Origin: Pirellulaceae bacterium
GTDB lineage: Bacteria > Planctomycetota > Planctomycetia > Pirellulales > Pirellulaceae
Direction: 5' to 3'
Assembly: GCA_026004795.1 (NCBI GenBank)
Contig: BPJV01000003.1
Span: 186,001-250,000, forward strand
DNA: 64,000 nucleotides
In this document: positions 42,940 through 52,892 of the stretch, piece after piece
Layout: every line of letters begins with the position of its first letter
How positions within the stretch are numbered: position 1 is the first letter of the stretch
Program-made: the position numbers and the translations under genes
The notes under the pieces: model-generated
Told to the model about the DNA's origin: nothing
The model's input: only the letters and a program-made list of their open reading frames with translations
Databases searched by the model: none

Positions 42940-45900
42940 CTAGTGCCGAATAATCGAAATCACAATCCCGTTTTCCAGTATGACTTCAACATCCCCGAGT
43001 ATTTTACTTACTCGCGTTGTAGATCCAACGACACGAATGCCGCCTATCCGCCCGTGCTGAATGACTTCTTCAACCACCATTGACGGAACACCGCGTCCTG
43101 CTAAGCCTCCAGGCGCATTTCCAAAAGACTTCGGAACCATTCTTTGTATGGCGTGTTCCGTGTAGAGACGTCCGTTTATGTTGGCATAGACTCGTCCACC
43201 TCGCGTAACTTTCGGCAGCTCACGCCACGTACCCCATTTCGCACCAAACAGCGCTGTCTCCCTTGGGGCAACTACTCCAGTGGCCGCTCGCGCAACTCGC
43301 AAACCAGCACTGAGGCTACCACCGAGTGCGCCACCGAAGATACCGGACTTGGCGCCGTCCCTAGCTGCATCTTCCAAGTTATCAGCCGTTGCAGCGCTAA
43401 TCAAACCGCTAATGGCACCGGAAATGGCTCCAGATTTAGCACCGACACTCGCTCCGATAGTAGCCCCGGGGATGGCGCCGACCCCGCCCTCTGCCGACCC
43501 CACGATAGCACCTGTGACCGCTCCTGTCACTGCTCCCGATACTGCGCCTGTCGCAGCTCCACTCGCCGCGCCGGTTGCAGCGCGTGCCCCTGCTCGTGCG
43601 TAAGCCTTTGCGGTTTCCAGGAATCCGGCTGCGTCCTCACTCCACGGCCAGACCCACGTCTCGCCGAACAGTCGCAATCCACCACTTCCGCCATCACCAT
43701 CCTCATCGGACTCGGTGTCTTGCCATCCTGTGTAGGATCCCCACGTCGTATCGCCTCCATCGGAAGATCCGTCGGGGTAGTCGCCTGGAGAGGAATGGCT
43801 GTCGCCGGAAGCGTCGAGGTAGTCGAGCGGGTAGAGCTCTTCGAGGGCTTCTTCCAGCGGCGTCTTTTCCCAGGGGGCGCCGTTGGTGCGGATGGTATTG
43901 GTAACCGGTTAGGTGGACTTCATCGTCACCTGAAACCGTGAACGACTCATCGAACCGGCCCGTGTAGGGATTGAAAACGGCGTTCCAGTTGGCTGTTCGC
44001 TGGAAAGAAGCATCGCGCAGCGATTGATAATCCCAGCCGGTTTCGCCAAGCAGGATGATCGCCTGGTCAACGGAATCGAGGTGCTGTTCGTATTCCACCG
44101 AAGACCTGGCGTCCGCCGACGCCGATCCACTCCAGGAGACCGAATCGTCAGGATTCAGGCTGGCCGCGAGAGAACCACCGCTGCTCCACTCGTCGATGAA
44201 CCTCAGGTGCAGCAACGAATTGTCTTCAGCGTCCCTCTCCCAAATGTCGGTGTAGTTGGCATGTTGACGTTCGGACAGAGTTGAACCACCAGTGGCGAGG
44301 ATATCCAGGACCGCGTACCCCTCGCCACCGACGCCGGCGGAGAGCGAAGCGGTGGCATCGCTGACCGCACTGGCCATCGCCTGGTAGGATCCGTCTCCAC
44401 GTCCGAAATTGGCCCCGTAGTAGTCGAGTCTGGCCGTGTTATTGCGAGTACCGGTGCTAAAGATTGGGCCGAATTGCGTTTGCTCGCCCGTCTCGATGTC
44501 CCAGTTCTCTTGACCGATCACTTCGACATTGAGGATGAGGAAATCAAACCCATCGAACTCGCCGGTGCCTGAGAGCGTCGCTTCACCGTCAAGTAAATCC
44601 TCGCCATCAACGCCGAGCACGTCAGTATCCGCCGCATCGTTGCTCGACGAAGCATCTTGGTCGAATGTAGAATCCGTCGTGCTTCCGGTCGCGGAAGTCG
44701 CTAGGATGGATCCATCGCTGCCGACCCATCCGAGCGATCCGTCGGAAGTTGCTGCTAATTCGGCAGCGCTCGATGCGTCCAGCTCTTCATCACCAGACTG
44801 CGTGTAGTCCCACCTCAACATCAACTTGGCATTCGTCGTTACGGTTCCATGCGGTGTGGTCGGTGTGGTCGTTGGCTCTGGGATAAAAACAAAGAGGAAC
44901 TGGTCGTCGCCGGAGAAATCGAACGAGCTATCAAGCAGGGCAGACACGTGTCCGGCAGCCTCGGCCCAGGTTCCTTGTCGCAGAATACCCTGCAGGTCGA
45001 AGGAGCCGTTGATTGCGCCTCCGATCGCGGCGCGAAGTCCAGTGGAAGCGGTCATGGCATGACCGTAACCGTCGTAGTCGCCCAGGGGATTGAACGGCTG
45101 GGGATCCTCTGGATCGAAATTGCGAATCGCGGGCTCGACGTCAATCAAATCCAACCCCAGGTCTCCGCCTTCGGGCAAGGGAGTGGTGGGGCCGCCGGGG
45201 GACCACCAGGGGCTGGTCGCGCCGCCGCCTGTGGGTATCAGGTTGCCCGATGAACTGCTGGCCGTCCACGACAAATCGACGTCGGCATTGCCGCCGAACG
45301 AATAGTTGCCGCTGAGCGCGACGGCTCGTTCGACCTGGCCATCGGCCTTAAGGGATGGCGTGCTGCTGACGTGGATTCCCTCGACGGCCGTCAACGTCAG
45401 GCCCAACGCGGCGCTCCAGGAGGCTTGCGCCACGAAATCGTCGGGCAGGTCCCAGTCGTCCCCACCGTCGGTGCTTGATCCCGATTCGTAGTTGTTCGCG
45501 TACACATCGTTGACCGGCGCCGTCTCGTCACCCGGCTGACTCGATCCGTCCGTCGATCCGCCACCGGTGGTCGTGCCGGAAGATCCGCCACCGGAACCGC
45601 CGTCACCCGAATCTGGGGCCGGAGTGGCTGTGGAGGAACCGGAAAGGGATGCAGTCAGCGAAATGGAATCGGACAGGTCGCCGTCGAACGACCATTTGAC
45701 GCCGGCCGCTGCCGGCGTGCTCATGCCGCGCGATGCAATGAACGTGAACATCACGAACGTGCTGCGTTTGATTTCGATCGACGCCGACCAATTGCCTGTT
45801 TCTTGCAACTTCGGCCCGGTCGATCCGTCTCCTGCGTCGGAAGATCCGGCATCGCTGCCGCCGGTGCTGGTGTCGCCCGACGAAGCGTCGCTGCCGCCTG

Positions 45901-47002
45901 TACTGGTTCCGGACGACGTTTGCGTCGTCGGACCAGAGTCGCTGCGGTTCGGGTCGGGCTTCAGGTCGTCCAGATCGCCGGACAGGCTGGCACTGGCCGT
46001 TGCGTTGAACACCAGCAGGAAACGCTCGGTAAACATCCACTGGTCGGGTCCTACCCACACGACATCGATCGCGTGAACCCAGTTCAATCCGTCGGCTTGA
46101 CGATCGGGGTTGGTGAAGGAGCTGAGGTCGAAACTGCCATGCGTGCTGACGATCGATGTGGTCGATTGCGTCGATGGGACGAAGTCGTCGAGGTTCCCAC
46201 TGGCTTTCGCGATCTCGAACGAGGGGAACTCAAAAGTGGGAACGGATATGCTGCTCGAGCTCGAGCCGGACGCACTGTCGGAAGAACCTTGATCGGACGC
46301 CCCTTCGCCTTCGCCGACCATATCGGAAGTCGCTGAATCGGCTGGCAGCGTATCGGGCAGGACCTCCTCACCGCTGGCGGTGCAAAATGCACCCACCGCG
46401 ATTCGGCCATCGTTTGCCGTCAGGTTGGTCGGCTGACTAGGACGCGACGGTCCTGCAACGATTGCCAGGGATCCGAGAAATGCGGTCAGGTCGCCGCGGC
46501 CCAATCGATCGGCTTGCCCAGCGATCGGATCGGCCTGCACCGACGTCGCGGATTGTCCCGATTCGGCCTGTACCGTGTCCCAATTGGTTGCTTCAAAACC
46601 AAGCTGCGTTGCCATCTCCGCGCCGAGCATCTGCGGCAGAATCGTTTGCTGCGACGGGATTTGGCTGAGCACGTCGCCGACTTGTGGTCGAGCCCCTAAA
46701 GCGCTCTCCTGTGCGCCGAACGATTGATCGACCGCGCGGGTCAAGGCATCCCGAATCTCGGGCCCATCGAATTTCGCGGATTCGATTCTCTGATTGAGTT
46801 TGTCCCGCGACTCGACGTCAATGGGGCCTTGAAAGCTCAGACGAACGCTCGGTGCGTCACCGGCAGCATATTGCGCCGGAAGCAAATCCGGCCCGAGTGC
46901 GCTAAGATCCGCGGCCAGCAACTCGCGCCGCTCGAGCGACTCAAGGAGGATTGAACGAAATCGAGATGCCCTTCCTAGCTTCTCCCCCCCGTAAATTAAC
47001 AC
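42940..47002 (-). pseudogene. Main polymorphic toxin: secreted trunk plus glycine-zipper and BECR-like tip, one frameshift
   Basis: Trunk of about 1040 residues from GTG 47002. The planctomycetal export motif LLESLERRELLAAD is at residues 19-32. Long Ser/Gly/Asp/Thr-rich beta-type regions follow, with no Rhs repeats seen, ending DEVHLTGYQYHP. At about 43889 one extra base relative to the paralogue at 33826 throws the frame off; the nominal ORF ends at 43703. In the corrected frame it continues TNGAPWEKTPLEEALEELYP, then GETWVWPWSEDAAGFLETAK, a run of Gly/Ala zippers (ARAATGAASGAATGAVSGAV and onward, membrane-active type) and the tip. The tip has YANINGRLYTEHAIQRMV, VEEVIQHGRIGG and GDVEVILENGIVISIIRH, resembling DUF4258/BECR-fold ribonuclease tips (inference). 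It may be a pseudogene, a phase-variable gene or a sequencing error. The start lies in a C7 tract; see findings. Confidence 0.75.
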
Positions 47003-47637
47003 AGGAAACTTTGATTGCCATGACGCACCCCCGTGATCGCAAGAGTCCGAAACAATCTGGGATTCTCCCTGAGCCTATCGCGTTTGCGCAGGATTTGTAT
47101 CTTAGTGTACCAACGTGCGCAGGTAATTCAAGTATTTCGATAGTCGCATTTCTAGTTTTTTGAGTACTGCTTAACCTTTTGGGTGTGCCCCGTATCCGAT
47201 GCATGGAATGCGTCGCCCCGTGCTCATGAGGCAAGTCGGAGGCATCGGCGAAAGGTAGCTATACGTTTACCCCGTCATGCTTCGGTTCGTCTTGCGCTGA
47301 GCAATACGCTTCGCGTATCGTCCAGGTCCGATGTCAGCGATTCGCAGACAACTCCGCGTCGCAAACCTCGATCAAACAGTCCAGCGAATTGAAGTTACCG
47401 GCTGGTTGACAATAACGTTTTCATAGATGGGACGAGCTCGCCTCTGCGAGCGCCGGCCCACAACGGGTTCTTCCGGTGGAGCCACGATATGCACGAAAAG
47501 ACATTGAGGCCGAACGGATTCTTGAAACAGTCGGTTCGCCTGTTCTATCACACGAGGTATACGGGCAAAGGCAATCCCCGCAATCCCGGATACCTCAACG
47601 ATTTGAAAAACGACCGATGAATGCGTGGAGTACATCG
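47003..47637. other. Intergenic region between the divergent trunk gene and dprA
   Basis: About 630 bases. 47330-47435 is a diverged copy of the repeat at 14540-14645 (shared strings GACAACTCC, CGTCGC, CTGGTTGACAA). ATG 47021 (minus) with a GGGGG ribosome-binding-like run upstream may be the real start of the trunk frame if the G7 tract slips. No other gene; promoters for both directions must lie here but no clear -35/-10 pair was identified. Confidence 0.55.
47330..47435. repeat. Dispersed repeat of about 100 bases, copy 2
   Basis: Matches 14540-14645 over about 100 bases with scattered differences: GTCAGC, GACAACTCC, CGTCGC, AACCTCG, a GTTACC/CTGGTTGACAA block, and ATGGGAC. Non-coding in both places. 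Confidence 0.65.
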
Positions 47638-48633
47638 ATGGATGAAAAGCAGATCTCGCAGCATGCCTTGTCCGTCCTGGCGGCAAAAACGTATCGGGGT
47701 GTCGGGCGATCGTGGCTGGTGAACAACCTGAGCCATCGGCCGCAGATCGACGAAATCGTGGAGCGGCTCGAGCGGGATCGGCGAGTCGATACGCCGGTCA
47801 AGGGGACCGAGCTCGAGGAGCAGTTCGCCCGGCGGCGAGCGGAATTGGGCGATCGGCTGGGACGGTTGATAGGGGATTGCGATCGGGTGATCGCGGTGGG
47901 GGAACCGGAGTTTCCGTTCTGCCGTGGGCGGATCAAACCGGGAGAATATCCAGTCGTCCTGTTCTGTCGAGGCGACTTGGGTTTGCTGGCCAAGGGCCGG
48001 AGCAATGCGGCAGTGATCGGGTTTCTCGATCCGGACCAGCAGATCGAGTCGCGCGAGCGGCAATTGGTAGCTGAGCTGGTGCGCGGCGGAATGGCAATCG
48101 TGTCCGGATTGGCGCGGGGATGCGACGCGATAGCCCATCGGCAAACGCTCGAATCGGGCGGGAAGACGATCGCCGTGCTGCCCAGTCCTCTAACGAATGT
48201 CCTGCCGGCCGTTCATCGGGAGCTGGCCGATGCGATCGTCTCTAGCGGCGGGCTGTTGGTGACGGAGTATGCTGAGGAGGCCGGATCGGGGCAAGAGCTG
48301 CGCGGGCGATATGCGGAGCGCGATCGGCTTCAAGCCATGTTCAGCGACTGCATCGTGCTTGCCGCCAGTTATGCGAAGAATGACCAGGGGCTGGATAGCG
48401 GTTCCCGGTTGGCCATGGAATTCGCTCGCCAGTATGGCCTGCCGCGTCTGGTGATGTACGACAGTGAGCTGGATGCGGACGATCCTCGCTTCGATCTGAA
48501 TCGCCAATTGATGGAAGCCGACTCGTCGGTTCACGCCGTGACCGCCTCGACGGTCAGGCAGATCGTTGAAAAGGTGCTGGGCGATCGATCCGCCAACTCC
48601 CGTCGCGAAGTTCAGCCTACGCTGTTTTCCTAG
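47638..48633 (+). CDS. dprA: DprA/Smf-type DNA-processing protein
   Basis: Protein of 331 residues; DprA loads RecA on incoming single-stranded DNA during transformation. The Rossmann-like DprA domain shows VVLFCRGDLGLLAKG, then MAIVSGLARGCDAIAHRQTL (the signature SGLARG-D-AH), GGKTIAVLPSP and GGLLVTEYAEE. The part after GLLVTEY (RYAERDRLQAMFSDCIVLAA) replaces the usual PRRNRIIAGLS stretch in a related form, so it is a divergent member. ATG 47638 has GGAG seven bases upstream; ATG 47617 and a longer frame exist but lack homology. The winged-helix C-terminus of some DprA proteins is not evident. It stands alone and converges on the DUF3604 gene. Confidence 0.8.
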   Translation: MDEKQISQHALSVLAAKTYRGVGRSWLVNNLSHRPQIDEIVERLERDRRVDTPVKGTELEEQFARRRAELGDRLGRLIGDCDRVIAVGEPEFPFCRGRIKPGEYPVVLFCRGDLGLLAKGRSNAAVIGFLDPDQQIESRERQLVAELVRGGMAIVSGLARGCDAIAHRQTLESGGKTIAVLPSPLTNVLPAVHRELADAIVSSGGLLVTEYAEEAGSGQELRGRYAERDRLQAMFSDCIVLAASYAKNDQGLDSGSRLAMEFARQYGLPRLVMYDSELDADDPRFDLNRQLMEADSSVHAVTASTVRQIVEKVLGDRSANSRREVQPTLFS

Positions 48634-48652
48634 AACGAGGCAAGCAGCAAGG

Positions 48653-50638
48653 TCATTTTCGGTCGAACCAAATTGGGCTGGCGTAGATCAAGGCTCCGTC
48701 GGTCTGGCGCGCCCTGAGGTACAAATATCGCGAGTTGAGCGCGTCGGCGACGGGCAACTCGATAGCGTGATCTAGAGCTGAGCCCAGTCGCTGGGAATCG
48801 AGCTCGACGACTACTCCCGCATCGCCGATAAGCTGGAGGTCGCTGAGTGGTTTCTCAGTGCTCAGGCGAATGCGAGCGGTGGGGCATGAATCTCTAGTGA
48901 CTTCTAACTCGCCGCCCGCCTCGGCGTCGTCAATGCGGAAGTCGACCAGTGCCCTGGTATCCCACACTGCCCATGTTCGGCGCTGAAACAGGGCATCCCA
49001 AACGTCATGTCGGTCGACCGAATCGCACCAGATGCCGGTCAACGCCAGGCTGTTGGTAGGGATCCTATCGCGGTTTTCAGCCGGCCAACAGAAGGCCCGC
49101 CCAGGCCGCGCGGTGTGGTTATCAGAGCCGCCAGTAAAGCCTACTCTATAACCCAGGTTCAGAGCGTCGCGCACCGACGCTCCGGCAGCGAACCAGATTC
49201 GCCAATATTCAGATTTCTCGTTGCTCTCTTGATTGCCCCGCGTTTGGAAGACTTCGATCAAACGATGGTACGAATCGCCTTTGGTAAACCGATACGCGAA
49301 CCATCGGGGTTGACCCTCGGCGGTCCTGGCCGCCGATTCGATATTTGTGTGGTGAGGAATGGCTAGGAAGGGTGGGTGGGATGAATCGACAGCGTAGTCT
49401 TCCAACAGATCTTGGATTTCCGCGGGAGTTTGAGCGGTGATGCGGTACGGGCCAAACGGCACCAGATCGTGATCGGCCACGGGAAAGTAGTAGTTGTCGT
49501 GCCCGAACTTGCTGCTGTTCTCCCAACCGAACAGAGTTGCAAAATCTCCTGGTCGCTGATTGCTGTTCAGCAGTTCCGCGGTCGATCGCCAGGTCCTTCG
49601 GGTAGGATTGTGGTCGCTAGGCGCGACGAAGCCCAGGTTCAGGTGGTCGCGAGCGAAATCCAATCCATCCGCCAGCCTGCCGTCTCCATCGGCAGAAAAC
49701 CCGGTATGCCAGTGCAAGTCGCCGAAGGCGGCCCGGCGTCCGGTCATCCCACGGGTCCATACCGGCGGCCCAACGTATTCGGCCTCAAACCCAGGCAACG
49801 TTGGGATGCCTCGATCGTCCGACAGAGGCAACAGGCGTGCCTTTAGCCGGCCGATGTGCTTTGGGGCTTCCAGTTCCAAGATCAACTTCGAGGTCAGCGA
49901 AACGGTCCATTGACGGCCTTCCCACGACAATTGCCAGGTGGATGGAGCATCGAGTTGCGTCTGGTTACCGAAAGCATCTTCTACGACGAGAATCACGCGA
50001 ACTTTACCTTGATGGTTGGGCGTCGGCCAGGAGTAGATCCCGAGTCGGACCGGCTCACCAGCATAAACATGTAAAGGCAGGGCTGCGGTCGACAAATCTG
50101 TGGAAGGCCTGTCATCTTCATGTTTCCAACGGCATTTCAACGTGATCTGCTCATCCGTTCCTGCCCAATACGGAGGAATCGCGTCGAGCCGAATCGAGAT
50201 AGGAGTGTCTTTCTGCAAGGGTCTGTGCAGCCGCAAACGAGCCACCAATAGTCCGTGCTTGGCAAAAAAATCGTAGGCCTCCGAATCAGCTACTTCCGGC
50301 CGCACGAACAGCGTCTCAGCCGCGACCGATCGACAATCGACAAATCGCCATTCGACAAAAGTGCGCAAGTTTTTTCCGTACAACTCGACGATGGCCCCTG
50401 AGGGCAAATCAGGCGGCGGGATCCACTCGAACTTCCATGCGAACTGGTTGTCCAGAGTGGCGGTGGCGTGCGGGTCGTGCACTAGTCGGAAACGAGCCGC
50501 GGCATTCTCGCCCACGGAATCAGCCATGACTTGAGCTTTCGGTTGAGATCGACATTCGAGTGCCGACAGGAATGCGATCATCATTGCCAGACCGATGCGG
50601 ATGATCTGGCGGGCGATCACGGAAGTGGAACCTTTCAT
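48653..50638 (-). CDS. Secreted DUF3604 (PHP-like) protein
   Basis: 661 residues with a signal peptide (MKGSTSVIARQIIRIGLAMM, hydrophobic MIAFLSALEC). The C-terminal two-thirds form the DUF3604 domain with metal-binding-type histidine clusters: FGDLHWHTGFSADGDGRLAD, VAPSDHNPTRR, LAIPHHTNIES and FTGGSDNHTARPGRAF, in the order of PHP-superfamily phosphoesterases. The N-terminal third is beta-rich. Start ATG 50638 has GAGG ten bases upstream; GTG 50644 is another option. Biochemical role unknown; hydrolase of the PHP superfamily is inferred. Neighbouring genes are not functionally linked. Confidence 0.85.
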   Translation of the reverse strand: MKGSTSVIARQIIRIGLAMMIAFLSALECRSQPKAQVMADSVGENAAARFRLVHDPHATATLDNQFAWKFEWIPPPDLPSGAIVELYGKNLRTFVEWRFVDCRSVAAETLFVRPEVADSEAYDFFAKHGLLVARLRLHRPLQKDTPISIRLDAIPPYWAGTDEQITLKCRWKHEDDRPSTDLSTAALPLHVYAGEPVRLGIYSWPTPNHQGKVRVILVVEDAFGNQTQLDAPSTWQLSWEGRQWTVSLTSKLILELEAPKHIGRLKARLLPLSDDRGIPTLPGFEAEYVGPPVWTRGMTGRRAAFGDLHWHTGFSADGDGRLADGLDFARDHLNLGFVAPSDHNPTRRTWRSTAELLNSNQRPGDFATLFGWENSSKFGHDNYYFPVADHDLVPFGPYRITAQTPAEIQDLLEDYAVDSSHPPFLAIPHHTNIESAARTAEGQPRWFAYRFTKGDSYHRLIEVFQTRGNQESNEKSEYWRIWFAAGASVRDALNLGYRVGFTGGSDNHTARPGRAFCWPAENRDRIPTNSLALTGIWCDSVDRHDVWDALFQRRTWAVWDTRALVDFRIDDAEAGGELEVTRDSCPTARIRLSTEKPLSDLQLIGDAGVVVELDSQRLGSALDHAIELPVADALNSRYLYLRARQTDGALIYASPIWFDRK

Positions 50639-50863
50639 CAACACGATTCCTCAACTAAAGTACACCAGGATATGTTTGGAACCATGGATGACGTTGTTTC
50701 TACAGGGGAAAGGTCCCGGTAAGGTCTCATGGCTGGTACCCAAGAATTATAGTCACGTTGGAAAAGGCAACGGCCCTTGGTCGCGCAACTACGCTTAGCC
50801 AGACAACTGGCGGGAGAGCTCGCGAGGTGCCAGGTTGCTGAGTGAACGGGAGTTGCGAGGGGC

Positions 50864-52675
50864 ATGTTGGATTTACGGTGGTCGTGTTGGTTGTGGAGCG
50901 TGGTGATCGGCCTGGCAGTGGCGACCGCCAGTCGCGGCCTGGCCGAGCAACCCGCTGTGGAGATCTACGTGGCGGTCGATGGTGACGACACCGCGACGGG
51001 GACGGTCGATGCGCCGCTGGCTAGTCTCACTGCCGCACGAGATCGGCTTCGTGCGATTCGCAGATCGTGCGACCATCCGGTAGATGGGCGGATAGTCCTG
51101 CGTGGAGGGATCTATCGATTGCCTGAGACGTTCGAATTAACCGCGGTCGATTCCGGGACTCAGTCGCAGCCCGTGGAGTACACCGCTGCTGACGGGGAGG
51201 TAGCGATTCTCAGCGGCGGCGTCGAACTTACCCGCACCGATGTGGGCGCGGACAAGGTATGGTCTTTCCAGCCGCCGAGCCATCCCACACGCCAGATCTA
51301 CTGGGGAGCCGTCAAAGGCGTGCGAGCGCGACATCCCAATCCGCCACACTTTCTGACCGTGCAAGCTTGGAGGCGCGATGGTGGCGTCGAGCTGTCAATG
51401 GAAGATCCGGCCCGACTGGATAAGGCGCAAGACGTTGAACTCGTAGTGAAGAAGCACTGGGACATGAGCCGGTTGCCGATGAAGGTGCAGTGGAACGCAG
51501 GCGAACGTCGGGCACAGGCTAAGATTGCGGCTCACGCCTGGCAAGTCGAGCAGAGTCAACAGTACCCGCAGCGATCGCCAGAACAAATCGGATTTATGGA
51601 GAACAGTGCTTCGTTCCTCGATGCGCCTGGAGAGTGGTTTTGGAACCCCGCAAGCCAGCGAATCGAGGCCATTCTGCCAGACAGCGAAGATCCGCTCAGT
51701 TTACCGGTTGTCGCGTCGCAATTGGAAACGCTCATTCACATCCACGGCGTGCACGACGTCCGTTTTCGTGGATTGGTCTTCGAGCATACGACCTGGTTGC
51801 CGCCAGAGGGAGTCTATGTGGGGCTGCAATCGAACATTCATGTGAATCCGAGAGATACACAGAGCGTGAACACTATACCTGCCGCGATCGTCCTGGTTGA
51901 CAGTAGCCGCGTGGCGATCGCGGAGTGTGTACTCAGGAACCTTGGCGGAGCAGGAGTCAGCTTGGACAAGACCGTGAACTGCACGATTGCCAAGTGTATC
52001 TTTCGCGAAATCGCTGGGAACGGTGTGACAGTCGCGCCGCGCGGTGGCGATGAACAGACGCAGGTTACTGGTGTTCCGCGCGGCACGCGTATCGAGCACT
52101 GTTCGATCGCAGCTTGCGGTACGGAGTTCTTCGGCTCATCCGCCATTGCGGCCTTTTACAGCGACAACCTGGTCATTGCGCACAACGAAATCTATGCACT
52201 ACCGTACAATGGGATTCACCTAGGATGGTATTACGGTTCTCACCAGCACACGACCATTGAAGCCAATCATATCCATCATGTGATGCAATTCGGCGACGAT
52301 GGTGGGGCCATCCATACCGTCGGATCGCTTCCCGGTTCGATCATCCGGGAGAATTGGATACACGATGTTCGGCACAGCCGATGGGGCGACCAGTGGCCTA
52401 TCTCCAGCATTTATCTGGATAACAGCACGGCAGGCGTCCGCGTGTCGCGCAACGTTCTCGAGCGCGGAAACACGCAGATTGCGTGTCGCAACGGAACACA
52501 ACCGGAACTAAATGACATCCGAGACAACCAGGCCGACGGCCAGCAGCTCGATGCTGCAGAGGTTGACCGCATCAGACGATCTGCAGGCCCGGACTTACGC
52601 AGAAACCGCTTCGGACCGCTGCGCTATGACGATTCCCTATGGCCGCCTCTAGTGCTGTACTTCGTCGCCGATTAA
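50864..52675 (+). CDS. Secreted right-handed parallel beta-helix protein
   Basis: 603 residues. Signal peptide MLDLRWSCWLWSVVIGLAVA, cut near ASRGLAEQ. The mature start has the typical VEIYVAVDGDDTATGTVDAPLASL (the DG-DxxxGT-xxP opening of PbH1/parallel beta-helix proteins), then GRIVLRGGIYRLPETFEL, and in the second half repeated coils such as NCTIAKCIFREIAGNGVTVA and IAHNEIYALPYNGIHLGWYY. Homologues include polysaccharide lyases and glycoside hydrolases of extracellular polymers; the catalytic residues are not identifiable by eye, so the substrate is not called. GAGGGG lies four bases ahead of ATG 50864. Confidence 0.87.
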   Translation: MLDLRWSCWLWSVVIGLAVATASRGLAEQPAVEIYVAVDGDDTATGTVDAPLASLTAARDRLRAIRRSCDHPVDGRIVLRGGIYRLPETFELTAVDSGTQSQPVEYTAADGEVAILSGGVELTRTDVGADKVWSFQPPSHPTRQIYWGAVKGVRARHPNPPHFLTVQAWRRDGGVELSMEDPARLDKAQDVELVVKKHWDMSRLPMKVQWNAGERRAQAKIAAHAWQVEQSQQYPQRSPEQIGFMENSASFLDAPGEWFWNPASQRIEAILPDSEDPLSLPVVASQLETLIHIHGVHDVRFRGLVFEHTTWLPPEGVYVGLQSNIHVNPRDTQSVNTIPAAIVLVDSSRVAIAECVLRNLGGAGVSLDKTVNCTIAKCIFREIAGNGVTVAPRGGDEQTQVTGVPRGTRIEHCSIAACGTEFFGSSAIAAFYSDNLVIAHNEIYALPYNGIHLGWYYGSHQHTTIEANHIHHVMQFGDDGGAIHTVGSLPGSIIRENWIHDVRHSRWGDQWPISSIYLDNSTAGVRVSRNVLERGNTQIACRNGTQPELNDIRDNQADGQQLDAAEVDRIRRSAGPDLRRNRFGPLRYDDSLWPPLVLYFVAD

Positions 52676-52892
52676 GCTTCGACTTTTACACTGGGGGCAT
52701 GATGCATCACCCATGCTATCGTCCATGTGTGGCCAATAGGGGAGAATCCCCCGAGCAGGCCGGGGATGCTCTACTCATCCAGCCCGCCAATCTTACCCTC
52801 ACACGGTTGGTTGCTTGTGTCTTGGAGTCTGCTTAGTACCCGATGAAGACAGCGGATGGAAAAAAGCCAAGCGCTCGGACGAATCCGGGTGA

